A stretch of 64,000 nt of DNA from Dastarcus helophoroides (Eukaryota; Arthropoda; Insecta; Coleoptera; Bothrideridae), in contig CM053325.1 in the NCBI GenBank assembly GCA_028583605.1, positions 48,678,987 to 48,742,986 of the forward strand. The letters run 5' to 3'. How positions within the stretch are numbered: the first letter of the stretch is position 1; the number at the start of each line of letters is the position of its first letter. Under the pieces are notes generated by a model. It saw nothing but the letters and a program-made list of their open reading frames with translations. It made no database searches and was not told the origin of the DNA. The position numbers were made by a program, and so were the translations under genes. This document shows positions 22,740-32,659 of this stretch, piece after piece.

Positions 22740-23095
22740 TAATTGTAAATATTTGAAATGTAAACTAAAAGGTTTTTTAAAAAAGGCCGAATTGTATAAA
22801 AATACCTTAAAACTTATTAAGGAGTCCACTTCAGGAGCTTAAAATTTTCAAAGTAAGAACTTTTGAAGAAAACATTCGAAAACAATTTAAAGATTTTATT
22901 AAAAAAAAAGAATTTAAAAGGTGGAAAATTCAAAGGGTGGAGTTAAAATTTTCAGAAAACAAAGCAATATTTCTAGCAAATATCTAAATTTTCAATTTTA
23001 AGTCGACAGTTGAAAAAAATAAAAAATTGCAAGTTTAAATTTTAAATTTTTAGAAAAAGTTTAACTTTCGGAAAAAGGATATTGCAATTTACATA
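22740..23095 (+). repeat. 20-nt A-tract repeat, A-rich
   Basis: AAAATTTTCAGAAAACAAAG-like units with an eroded period. Confidence 0.5.
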
Positions 23096-23767
23096 AATTG
23101 ACATTAGTTTATTTGACTATTGTAATACCAACTCATTTTATGAGTTACATTTATACGAATATTTCCTTTACTCTGAACCCCCCAACCAAAGCTTCTTGCA
23201 ATTCTATCAAAGGTGTGCCTAGAAGTCCAGCTACTTATTTACGAGTGTAGATTGTCGCGACGGTTTATATTTGTAAATGACTTCCATAGAATTGAGTTTT
23301 TTTGCATTTGTAAGTTTATGTTTTGTATCTAATACATATTAATACTTACAGCATTTTTGACTGTGGAAAAACGTGAACTTATTTTGTACAATTCTCATCT
23401 AGAAAAAATTCATTTATCAAGTTTGTCTTTTTAATAATAATCAGCACATTGCATGCTTTGATAATTATTAGTGCGAAATAAAATATATGTACATCTGTTG
23501 TTTCAACATTATTAAAATAAATATTTTGGATCTAATATAATTAGGTAATAAAACGTAGTGTTACCGTTTACTAAACGAGAAGCGACCGTTAAGGGTAAGT
23601 GCTTATATTACGAGGATGTATTGGTGTCTAGTTAACCTAGGCTAGTTCTATGGATAAATACCATAGCAGTACCATAGCCAATGAACAACAACTTATTAAA
23701 AGTGCGAGTGTCAAGTTTCACGTCAAAAAATCAAACCCGTTTTGCTTAATAAAATTAGAAAAAAAAA

Positions 23768-24785
23768 AGGATGACGACCGAAATTGAGAAAATCGGGAGT
23801 ATCGAGCAATCATCAAGTATGTATGTGTATTCGAAGAAGTTGGAAGAAGTTAAGAGGTAAGCAGATTTACGAAGATACACTTAACACCCTTGGTGATCGT
23901 TGTAACAAATTGGATTGAAGCTACAACAAAAGTAAATTCTCTATTGAAGATGAAGGGGGCCAGTTTCTGTGTCCGTCCCAGAAACTATCGAAGCAGTTTA
24001 TGACATGATTTTATCAGATCGTATAATTGGGCTTAAGCGAATATCTAAAGCACTAAATATTTCCTATAAACGCGTCCATCATATAGTTCACGACGATGTG
24101 GATTTGAAAAAAAATTCTGCAAAAGGGGTCCTCAAATGTCTGAACGCTGACCAGAAGTATGCAAGGGTAGAAGCATTACGTTCTATCTGCGTTCGGTGTG
24201 AAAAATATACAGACTTTTTAAGCCGTGTTGTTACTATTGATGAAACTTCAGTACATTTCTACGACCCAAAAAAAGCAGCGATCGATGGAATGAAGATACT
24301 CTGGTTCTCCAAGGCCTAAGAAATTTCGTTTCAAAATATCTGCTGGAAAAGTTCTTGCCCTCACTTTTTTGGGAATTGCCATGGAATAATGATGATTCAT
24401 TATTATCTGGATAACGATAAAACAATAACTGGGGATTACTATCAGACGTTACTGACCTCCTGACCTCTTGAGGAGAAAAAATTAAGGAGAAAAGACCCGG
24501 AAAGGTGTTTTTTTTTTCTGCAGAACAATGAGTCTGCACACAAATCGCATGTTGACATGCAAACAATTCGGGACTTGGGGTTCGAATTACTAAAAGACCT
24601 TCCTTATTCGCCAGATCTGGCTCCGTCCTACTATCAGCTCTTTCTTCAACTGAAAACAGTTTTTTTCCAACGAAGAGATTATAGAAGCTGTGAAAGCCTG
24701 GTTTGCGGAGCAAAGTAAATAGTTTTAAGGTCTAGGGGGGTTGCAATTTATGTGTAATAAATGTGTGCACTGCAAAATTTTAAAA
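23768..24785 (+). pseudogene. Mariner-family transposase remnant
   Basis: An open piece at 23969-24319 reads VSVPETIEAVYDMI, then ISKALNISYKRVHHIV (helix-turn-helix region), then VVTIDETSVHFYDP with the first catalytic Asp. After frameshifts come NNESAHKSH, where the family has an Asp, and YSPDLAPSYYQLF, where the last Asp of SDY is Tyr. A C-terminal NEEIIEAVKAWFAEQSK block follows in another frame. Upstream DNA from 23768 holds decayed N-terminal sequence. Two of three catalytic Asp positions are altered, so the enzyme is dead. A poly(T) run near 24508 marks one frameshift. It abuts the LINE that follows. Ends were not found. Confidence 0.83.
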
Positions 24786-24799
24786 CTCCTAGATGAACG

Positions 24800-26160
24800 C
24801 TCAATCTTTGCCATTAGTGATTTTTTCATGATATATAGAGATCAAGAACTATCCTCCACGATTGGCTTCTCTCCACCTTTGTGCCTATTCCGAAAAAGCT
24901 CTGTGGTGATCACAGACTCATAAGTATAATGAGCCAAGTCTTGAAGATATTCTTGAGAATCCTACATACCAGAATTTATAACAAATGTGAGGCCGAGACT
25001 TCGGATACACAATTCGAATTCCGAAACATAATGGGAACAAGGGAGGCCATTTTTGCCCCCAACGTATTGTCGCAAAGATGCCTAGATGTGAACCAGGTCT
25101 TGTACGCATGCTTTATAGATTACATCAAAGCTTTTGATAACGTAAAACATCAAAAACTCCTCGATATACTACAGAAATTTAACATCAATTATCATGATCT
25201 GAGGATATTTTCCAATTTATACTGGGGACAAACCGCTAGAGTGAAACACGACACCACTCTCATTGAGGAACTCAACATTCAAAAAGGCCTCAGACAAGGG
25301 TGGGTGTATCCTTTCCCCAATGCTGCTTAACATATATTCTAAATACATTTTTCGGGAAGCGCTGGAAAATGAATCAGCAGGGATAATAGTTAATGGAAGT
25401 CCTATCAATAACATCAGATACGCTGACGACACCGTCCTGATTACAAGCTACTCAAATGACCTGCAAAGACTTTTTACAGGAAAGCTCTAATAAGTAAAGA
25501 CTATGGGCTTAAAATAAATATCAATCAAACAGAAATAACAAGAAGGAACATTAACATAGGTCAGTTGATTATTGATAATAAGGTCGTTGAACAGGTTTGT
25601 TAATTTAAATACCTTGGCACCACAATAAATGACCAAACTACACATAGAGAGAAAATTCTGTCAAGAATAGAGCAAGCAAGGCAGATATTTATTAAATTGA
25701 AAAAACGACTTCAGCCCAAAGCCTATCTTTAACCCCGAGGACAAGAATAATACGGTGCTATATGTTCTCGGTTTTGTTGCAGGGCCTAGAGGGGTGGACT
25801 TAATGTCCACGTCAAAGAGACTGGAAGCCTTCGAGAAACAGACATTTGTTAAAGACCTTGTGGGTTGACCATGTGACAAATCGATAGGTCGTGGAGAGAA
25901 TGAATAAAGAACCAAAAGTCCTATTATCCATCAAAAAGAGAAAACGGGAGTTTCTGGCACACATCTCGCGTAACCTCAAATATGAAATCCTGCGACTTAT
26001 CATGCAAGGAAAAATTGTAGGACTAAGAAGCGTTGGTCGCCGCAGAATTTTATGACTGCGAAACCTTCATGATTGGTTTGGCCTCTCATCCGCTGAGTTG
26101 CTTCGCACAGTCATCTCCAAGGTTCGGATACCCATGCTAATCAGCAACCTCCGAGGCAGA
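24800..26160 (+). pseudogene. 5'-truncated LINE, endonuclease/RT type, with broken RT
   Basis: Frames in order: VPIPKKLCGDHRLISIMS (RT start), LYACFIDYIKAFDNVKHQ (motif A, catalytic Asp), NIQKGLRQGW (motif B), NNIRYADDTVLI (motif C, YADD intact), FKYLGTTIND, then FLAHISRNLKYEILRLIMQG and SVGRRRI with LRNLHDW at the C-terminus. Several frameshifts and stops break it (for example near 25310, 25490 and 25600). The 5' end with the endonuclease is missing, usual for target-primed insertion, and the 3' end runs into (GAA)n. I know this C-terminal WLRNLRDWFG signature from insect LINE proteins often annotated endonuclease-reverse transcriptase, but do not fix the clade. Confidence 0.85.
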
Positions 26161-26270
26161 CGTTGAATCCAAGAAGAAGAAGCAGAAGAAGAAGAAGAAG
26201 AAGAAGAAGAAGAAGAAGAAGAAGAAGAAGAAGAACAAGAAGAAGAACAAGAAGAAGAAGAAATGTGTTA
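26160..26270 (+). repeat. (GAA)n tail of the LINE
   Basis: About 100 bp of GAAGAAGAA with a few CAA interruptions directly after the LINE C-terminus. It is best read as the element's 3' tail rather than an independent microsatellite. Confidence 0.88.
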
Positions 26271-27139
26271 AATTAAAAAGAAAATATATCGAATATGAAA
26301 TATTTTGACTTTCACATATTTTTTTGCTTCTATAGTAAGCTAAAATTATTCAATACCTTCCTCGTATCGTTAGAGATTGGGATTCCCAGGCCGTTTATTA
26401 GATCATTTGGTAGAATTCCACATTAAGGCAGTTTTAGTGGTAAGCCAGAGTATTAGTCTAAATTTGGTGACGTCTTTACCTTAGGCCTGTAGGTGACCAA
26501 TCTGTAACTTCCATTTTTAACAACCAAAATAAATAAATTATGTTTTAAAAAATCTTTATAAGAAAATCCACTAGAGGAAATTTTAGAATCAATCTGCATC
26601 TGCTCAATCTGCTGTTGTTGATCTTTCATCTTCACATTCAAACAAAACGATGCATTTGAGATATAAGTTAAGAATTCAGACAACTGCTATCAACTGCTAT
26701 TTATGCAAATTTGAATATACTCGAGGATTAGAGTAGCTGGTAACCATGCCTAGAAGAAGCATTGGCAAGAGAACAGATGTAGCCAAATAAAAAAATCAGT
26801 GGAAGAGGGTTCAATGAATTAGTATTTAATTCTATTTCATTTCAACAATAACCTAGTAATTTAATGTAGCTACCGTCACATTGTCACATTCGTAAACCAT
26901 AGTCTACTAAATATAGTAAACTGATACGTAGATGAGGGTCATTCAGTGAATTACATTATTTTGTCTCCTTAGACAATAAAAAAGCCATTGGTTCAGAGAT
27001 TACGATATCTCTTAGACTTTACACAAAAATATATTAATACGCTACAACGCTATCTCCGGCATATTTTTTTAAATTTCGCAATCGCTCATACTACTAGTCG
27101 GTTGATACAATAAAGTTCGTTACTTCATTAAATTTAATG

Positions 27140-27360
27140 TATCAATAGAAGGTTCGAAAATTGGTCAAAACAGAGCGATTGTACAGCTGCTGGAACTTCC
27201 GAAATCCGCGGCACGAGACTGCACGTGTCTCGTTGTGAACTGCACGCGAATAGCTCTCACACGAACAACCCCCTTTGAGCAACCACCGTCTAAATTTACT
27301 GCGTTTATTCTCGGATGCAGGCTCCAATTGCACAGCCGTTGTTTACTAGCCGTTGTTTGT
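27140..27360. promoter_or_regulatory. CpG-rich island with E-box dyad, candidate regulatory site
   Basis: The stretch is rich in CpG relative to its flanks. At 27212-27234 CACGAGAC and GTCTCGTT form a near-perfect dyad around TGCACGT, which includes the E-box CACGTG. A minus-strand frame of 63 codons (27333-27142) crosses it, with Cys/Arg-rich composition that I do not recognise. Either an alternative first exon on the minus strand or a control region is possible; evidence is compositional only. Confidence 0.3.
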
Positions 27361-28129
27361 AACTTAATTACGACAGAGTTTAAGCTTTCGAATAATTCGG
27401 ATTAACGTTTTGGAAAGACATTAAAGTATGTGGTGGTTTACAAACAGGTGTTTTACGAAAAATTGCAATGAATTTCATTTTTATCAGAAAATCTGAAATC
27501 TGTACGTTGAGTTTATCTGAATTGTTAATCGTCTTTCTAAAGCAGAAAGAAAGAAAATATAAAACCAATGATTACATTGGTTGATTTTTTTGCTATTTTG
27601 TAGCCAAAAGTAGTGCTGAGCAGATAAACAACAAAAATTAATCAAGTGTTTTGACCCAAAAATTGCCTCAAAAAAAACATAGAAGTTGAAGAACTACTGG
27701 AGCCATAGTGTTTAAAATCTGTAAGTTGATTACAATAAGAGGAGAAACTGGGGAAAAAAAACAAGGAAAAAGTACTTTGGGCCAGGAGCATCGCGTTGTA
27801 AGTTGGCGTCTGAGGCAAACGTCAAGTCGAGAAAATCTCAACATATTGGGTAATCATTAAGTAAGCGATGTATTTTAGCTTGTTAGGTAAGTACTTTTAA
27901 TATACTGAGATAATAAGAGGATGCGAAGGAAATTTGATTCCCTAAACCTTAAACAATGGAATTTTTTATGTCCAATATTTTGCTACTTTACAATCGCCAA
28001 CCTATTCTCCAAACTGTAATCAGTAGCAGTCTATTCAATATGTCTGGTTGAATTGCAGCAACTTGTTCTCTAATAGGGTCGATCATTAACTGTTCTAACG
28101 TTGTTGGTAGTGTTCTAAACGCCAAAATT

Positions 28130-28880
28130 TTTAAATATAAATCAAAAGCCGAAATTCGATATTTATCAAGTAATTTCGTTAAATTAAAAGAAAAAAAATT
28201 CTACAGTTTGAGATAAAGTCCTTTTCGTAACAATATTAAAAAGTCGAGAAGTTGGAAAATGTTGGGTTAGATTTTTGGTAAACCATTTTTATATGGTAAG
28301 ATTAAAGTTCGAAATAGAGATTTTAACTTTTTGGTAATGGGCGTAGACATGATGAACTGATGTTAAATAAAAATATATGTAGATATTCCACCGGAAAGAT
28401 TTGTTGTCAAAATTTTTCTTATCCAAAATTTCGATTTCTTTCTCAGATTTTTTAATTTGCGCTGCTAAATTACGATTTAAAAAATATTCGCCTTTTTCTG
28501 AAAATGAAGCCAGATTTCTCAAAACTTGGTTGTTGGCATTTTTTGAAAAATATATCTTTTTCTAATCTGACTTCCTGGAAATTACGAATGGTTTTCTAAA
28601 ATTTGGCTTTTTGTTCGGATCGATTTTTTGACAAAAAAGTAATAATTTCGACAAAAATAATTATTGAAAATTTGGAGAAAAATATTATTTAAAGATTTCA
28701 ACTTTATTCTTGAAATTTCAAAATATTAGTACAAGAACTAAAATTTCGAGAACAATATTTTCTTTAAACGGTTTGATTTATTTCTTAAAATTTGTGTTTT
28801 TCTGGAAATCTGAACTTTTTCAAAAAATGTTTTTTTATCAAAATTACAACTTTTATCTGAGAATCTGAATTTTTCCGACA
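28130..28880 (-). repeat. 20-nt A-tract repeat, mostly T-rich on + strand
   Basis: TTTCTCAGATTTTTTAATTTG- and AATTTCGACAAAAA-like units. It runs right up to the 3' end of the minus-strand LINE. Confidence 0.55.
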
Positions 28881-28884
28881 GGGG

Positions 28885-30690
28885 CATACACGCTGGGACA
28901 GAATCAAGTGCTTGTCCTCTTCGGGTTCATGCAACCAAGTCGAAATACGTGTTCAACCGAGAAGACTTATTATTTCGCAGCTTTCTTCTTTCGGTGCCGT
29001 GTCTGTCTTCAAGCGTAAGAGCGTGAGCTATCTTCGTGACAACTTCGTTAAATCGTTCTCTATCTTTCGCAACACGGAACAGTTGCTCTGCTCCCAGTCC
29101 GGTCCAATTTCTGATGTTTCGAAGCCAGGATAGCTTTTGGCGGCCTATCCATCTTCTGCCCTCAGATTTTCCCTGGATGATCAGGTGGGCAATGTGGTAT
29201 TTAGTACCTCGCGTTATATGACCAAAATAGCTACCTTTTCTTGTTTTTATGGTGCTCAGAAGTTCCCGATCTTTATCTAGCTGTCTGAGAACTTCTTCAT
29301 TTCTAGTATGTGTAGTCCAAGAGATTTTGAGGATTCTCCGATAAAACCACATTTCGAAGGCCTCTATCATATTCATAGTGTCAATTTTAAGCGTCCATGT
29401 TTCACATCCGTACAGAAGAATGCTACATATGTCACAATGGAGCGTTCTTAGTCGCGTTAGAACTGGGAGGCTTCTATTGATAAGAGTTGATTTCCATTTA
29501 CTAAATGCCCTACGTGCCATTTCAATCCTCGTTTTTACCTCATCATCACATGTTATTTCATTGTTTAGCCTAGTTGGCTAATATTTGAAATCTGATACTG
29601 GCTCGATGTTATGTCCGTTGATTGTGATCGGGATTAGTTCCATGTTTATTTTATATATATGTAATACTTCTATATGGCGTGTTGTGTATAATCGCCACTA
29701 CAAAATGCTTTGTCAAAAAGGTGAGATGAAAGTATATGTCGTACTCTTTCGAGGAAAAGCATTCATTTATTTATAGCAGGAACAAATGACAAGATGGGCG
29801 AGAACACTAATAAATGAATGACAACAATGATAACTGACGAGAAGCGGGATTGGTTGATAAATTCTGTCCTCGAAAAAGACAAACATATATATCCATCGCG
29901 CCTTTTTAACACAATCGAAGGGACAAAACACGCCATATAGAAGTATTACATATATGTTATTTTACCCACCGCCATCCATTTCGTTTTTTTTGATATTTAT
30001 ATTAATACCCCATCTTCGTCCAGCTTCGTACACTCTATCTAGCGGTATTTGTAAGTAATCGATGGATTCTGCATTGATGGCAGTGCCATCTGCGTATCTT
30101 ATGTTGTTTATAATTTCGCCTTCGATCTTTGCACCCTCTCTCCTGCCATATAAAACCTCGTGAAATATGTTTTCAGAGTAAAGGTTGAATAACATGGGTG
30201 ATATAACACACCCTTGTCTTACACCGCGTCTTGTTGGTATTTCATCTCTAACGCTGTCATCTAGCCTAACTGCAACTGTCTGATTATAATACAGATTTAT
30301 CAAAAGACGTATAACATAATAGTCTACATTACTTGATTTTAGGCATTGGAAAAGTTTTGTATGTCTCGATCACATATAGCATATATTTTATTGAGTAGTA
30401 TCTTTAAGAGTATTTTTAAAATATGACTCATTAAGCTTATCAGTTGGAAGTCATTACACCTATTTGCTTTAGTGTTTTTGGGTAAGGCAATGAAAATCGA
30501 TTTCTGCCAGTCGCCAGGCAGTATTCCGGTTTGGTAGACTTGGTTGAAGAATGCTGTTACTACAGTTTCGTCATCAAGAAGTTTTACCAAGTGAACAGAA
30601 ATTTCATCGGGTCCAGGAGTTCTTCTTGCTTTTGATTGCTGTATAGCTTTTTGAATTTCGGATTTGAGAATATTTGGACCGCAGCTTTAG
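28885..30690 (-). pseudogene. LINE remnant, same type as 24800, internally deleted and split by a MITE
   Basis: Read on the minus strand from about 30690: ARRTPGPDEISVHLV, GDWQKSIFIALPK and ISLMSHILKILLK (RT start), then a jump to INLYYNQTVAVRLDD, RGVRQGCVISPMLFNLY (motif B) and NNIRYADGTAI (motif C, with YADD changed to YADG). After a 331-bp MITE come MARRAFSKWKSTLI, LLYGCETWTL, YFGHITRGTKYHI and SWLRNIRNWTG. Motif A with its catalytic Asp is deleted between the first two pieces, near 30340. The last 197 codons (29520-28927) are still open. The element is inactive, 5'-truncated and lacks a (GAA)n tail. Confidence 0.85.
29644..29974. mobile_element. Foldback MITE inserted in the LINE
   Basis: Inverted ends share ATGTAATACTTCTATATGGC and continue imperfectly for roughly 110 bp (TTTCGAGGA on both sides). 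The LINE reading frame stops at one side and resumes at the other, and TCCAT occurs at both borders (29639-29643 and 29975-29979), giving a probable 5-nt target duplication. 331 bp, no coding capacity. The terminal bases themselves do not match well, so superfamily is open. Confidence 0.8.
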
Positions 30691-30699
30691 TTTCATTTA

Positions 30700-31135
30700 A
30701 ATTCATCCTTTTTTTTTAATTACCAATTTTTTTATCAAAATGCAATTTTTTCCTTGAAGGAAATTTGAACTTTTCTTAAAAGTTTCACTTTAAAAATCGT
30801 CTTTGTTTCCAAAATTTGACGTTTTTCTCGAAATTCGATTTTTTCTAAACATAGATTTTTGTTTTAAATCCAAATTTTTGGAAATTTCTTTTTTTTTTCT
30901 CAAAGTTTTATAATTTGTTTTACACTAGCTTTGTCTTTTTGAGAATATGTTATAAAAGTAAGAAAGTAATAATACAGAGAAAAACATTTTTTCAAAATTT
31001 ATATGTATATAAAAAATTGGGTGAAAAAAAATCTTTTGTAAAATTATTTTTTTATAGAAACTAACATTTTTCTTTAAAAAACGAAAATTTTGTTAAAAAT
31101 ATTTTTTGGATATTTTAATGAAAATACTTTGTGGA
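30700..31135 (-). repeat. 20-nt A-tract repeat, T-rich on + strand
   Basis: TTTTTCTCGAAATTCGATTT-like units. It lies directly left of copy A of the repeat at 31140; copy B at 35588 has the same kind of tract on the same side. Confidence 0.6.
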
Positions 31136-31296
31136 AATTGCCCATTACGAACGTTGATCGTGGTTTGCTCTATTATCGTGTAATGCTAAAAACTACGATT
31201 TTGTGTCATAAAATTGACTAAATTTTGAGTTATTTTGCACCAAATGAATTGTAATATGGGTATCTGGATAGTGGAGTTTTCTATAGACGATGATAT

Positions 31297-31639
31297 TGTT
31301 GCGTGTTATCGGTTCGATAATTAAAACTTCCTGAATTGTAAACACTTTATTTCAAACTTATTTCAGAACACAAAATTATTATGGCTCACTTAACTAACTG
31401 ACCATATGACTATCGGACTATTTAACTGACTCAGGGAAAGACGACCGCGTATTTATACCGTCTCAGGCTTCTAGAACAGAACTCGTACAGAACGGGCTCG
31501 GGCTCGCAGAAAAGTCTAGAACGATTATCTGTTTTCGTATGATTCATTCTGGCGACCGTTTCCCATCAACAGATGTTTCCAGAGAGTTCCCTAGACTACA
31601 CAATTACTAATACAAATTTTAGAACTACAGTTCCTTACA
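31297..31639 (-). repeat. Solo LTR, Ty3/gypsy type, in copy A
   Basis: 343 bp starting TGTTGCGTGTTATCGGTTCG and ending CCTTACA, flanked by ATAT and ATAC. It shares AAAGACGACCGCGTATTTAT and the CCAGAGAGTTCC segment with the solo LTR at 12294. Copy B shows the empty site, reading straight across GATGATATTGCTACATTTT. Same orientation as all other LTRs here. Confidence 0.88.
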
Positions 31640-31911
31640 ATACTATTTGTTACATTTTTAAATAGCGATTAATCTCAAAATTCGTTATTGAAAAAGAAAC
31701 TGTCAGTCTGTGTGTAGGTATATTATTACGCTACAGGTCGCAACTCTTGGCGAAGTTCCTCTTAAATACATTGTAAAATTGTAAGACATAATTCAATTTT
31801 AGTTTCTAGAAAAATTAATTTAGTTGGGTTTTTTCTTTTCATTTTATAAAAATTGTTTTGTGCTCCTTTTTCAAATGATGACGAAATTGTGACAAACGTG
31901 TCAAAGCTAAT

Positions 31912-32203
31912 AAGTTAATGTAACGAGATTATTATGCGATTTATAATAATTGAGGACGTTGCCAGGCGACGAAGCCTTAGCCGAGTCGTTTGGCCACGTC
32001 CAAGATATCATTGACAACGATGACAGAAAGATCAAGAAACTTTTAAAATGAAATTTGTATATCGGGTATTGTGATAGGTAACTTATATATTATAATTGTA
32101 ACTAACGTATTATGCGCTACTAAGCTATTATAAAGCTGCTAAATATTGTGAGATTAATAATTATCAATAAAAATTTAATTTTAAAGACATTTAATTTTCA
32201 ATG
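31912..32203. other. 290-bp segment present in copy A only
   Basis: Between CAAAGCTAATA and AAACTTATTT, which are adjacent in copy B, copy A holds GC-richer DNA around 31960-32010 followed by AT-rich sequence. No inverted ends are obvious. Either an insertion in A or a deletion in B. Confidence 0.5.
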
Positions 32204-32659
32204 ATATGATAAACTTATTTATTTCAGAACTGTCATCGCCCAAAAATTATAATCGGCATGTGAGATCGCTGAAAAATTATCTAGAAACTACACAACCACT
32301 AATAATAGATACCAAGATGAAATGTACTGTAGTATAATTGTCATGGAAATAGAAGCTGCACAAATTACGTAGCGAGTTTTAACTGACAATTATGTCTTTA
32401 AATCCTTACAATAAGTTCGTTAAACAAGATGCTTATTACCAATCCAAATGCCACTGCAACTAAAGATATGGGAATTGCAACATGATGAGAAATATTTTTT
32501 GTGAAACGCATTTGGCATAAGATATGTGTATGTATGAACAGTTTTAGAGACAAAAGTATTTTTTTATGTATTCAGCTTGAAGATGAACTTTCTGCTTTTT
32601 GGTTTTCTGCTAAAATTTAACTGTAAATTATAAAACCAGTTCTCGTTGTGTGCCCCTTT

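Noticed and set aside
24881..25490. Active LINE reading frame because YADD is intact
   Set aside because: Multiple frameshifts and stops upstream and downstream, and the 5' end is missing.
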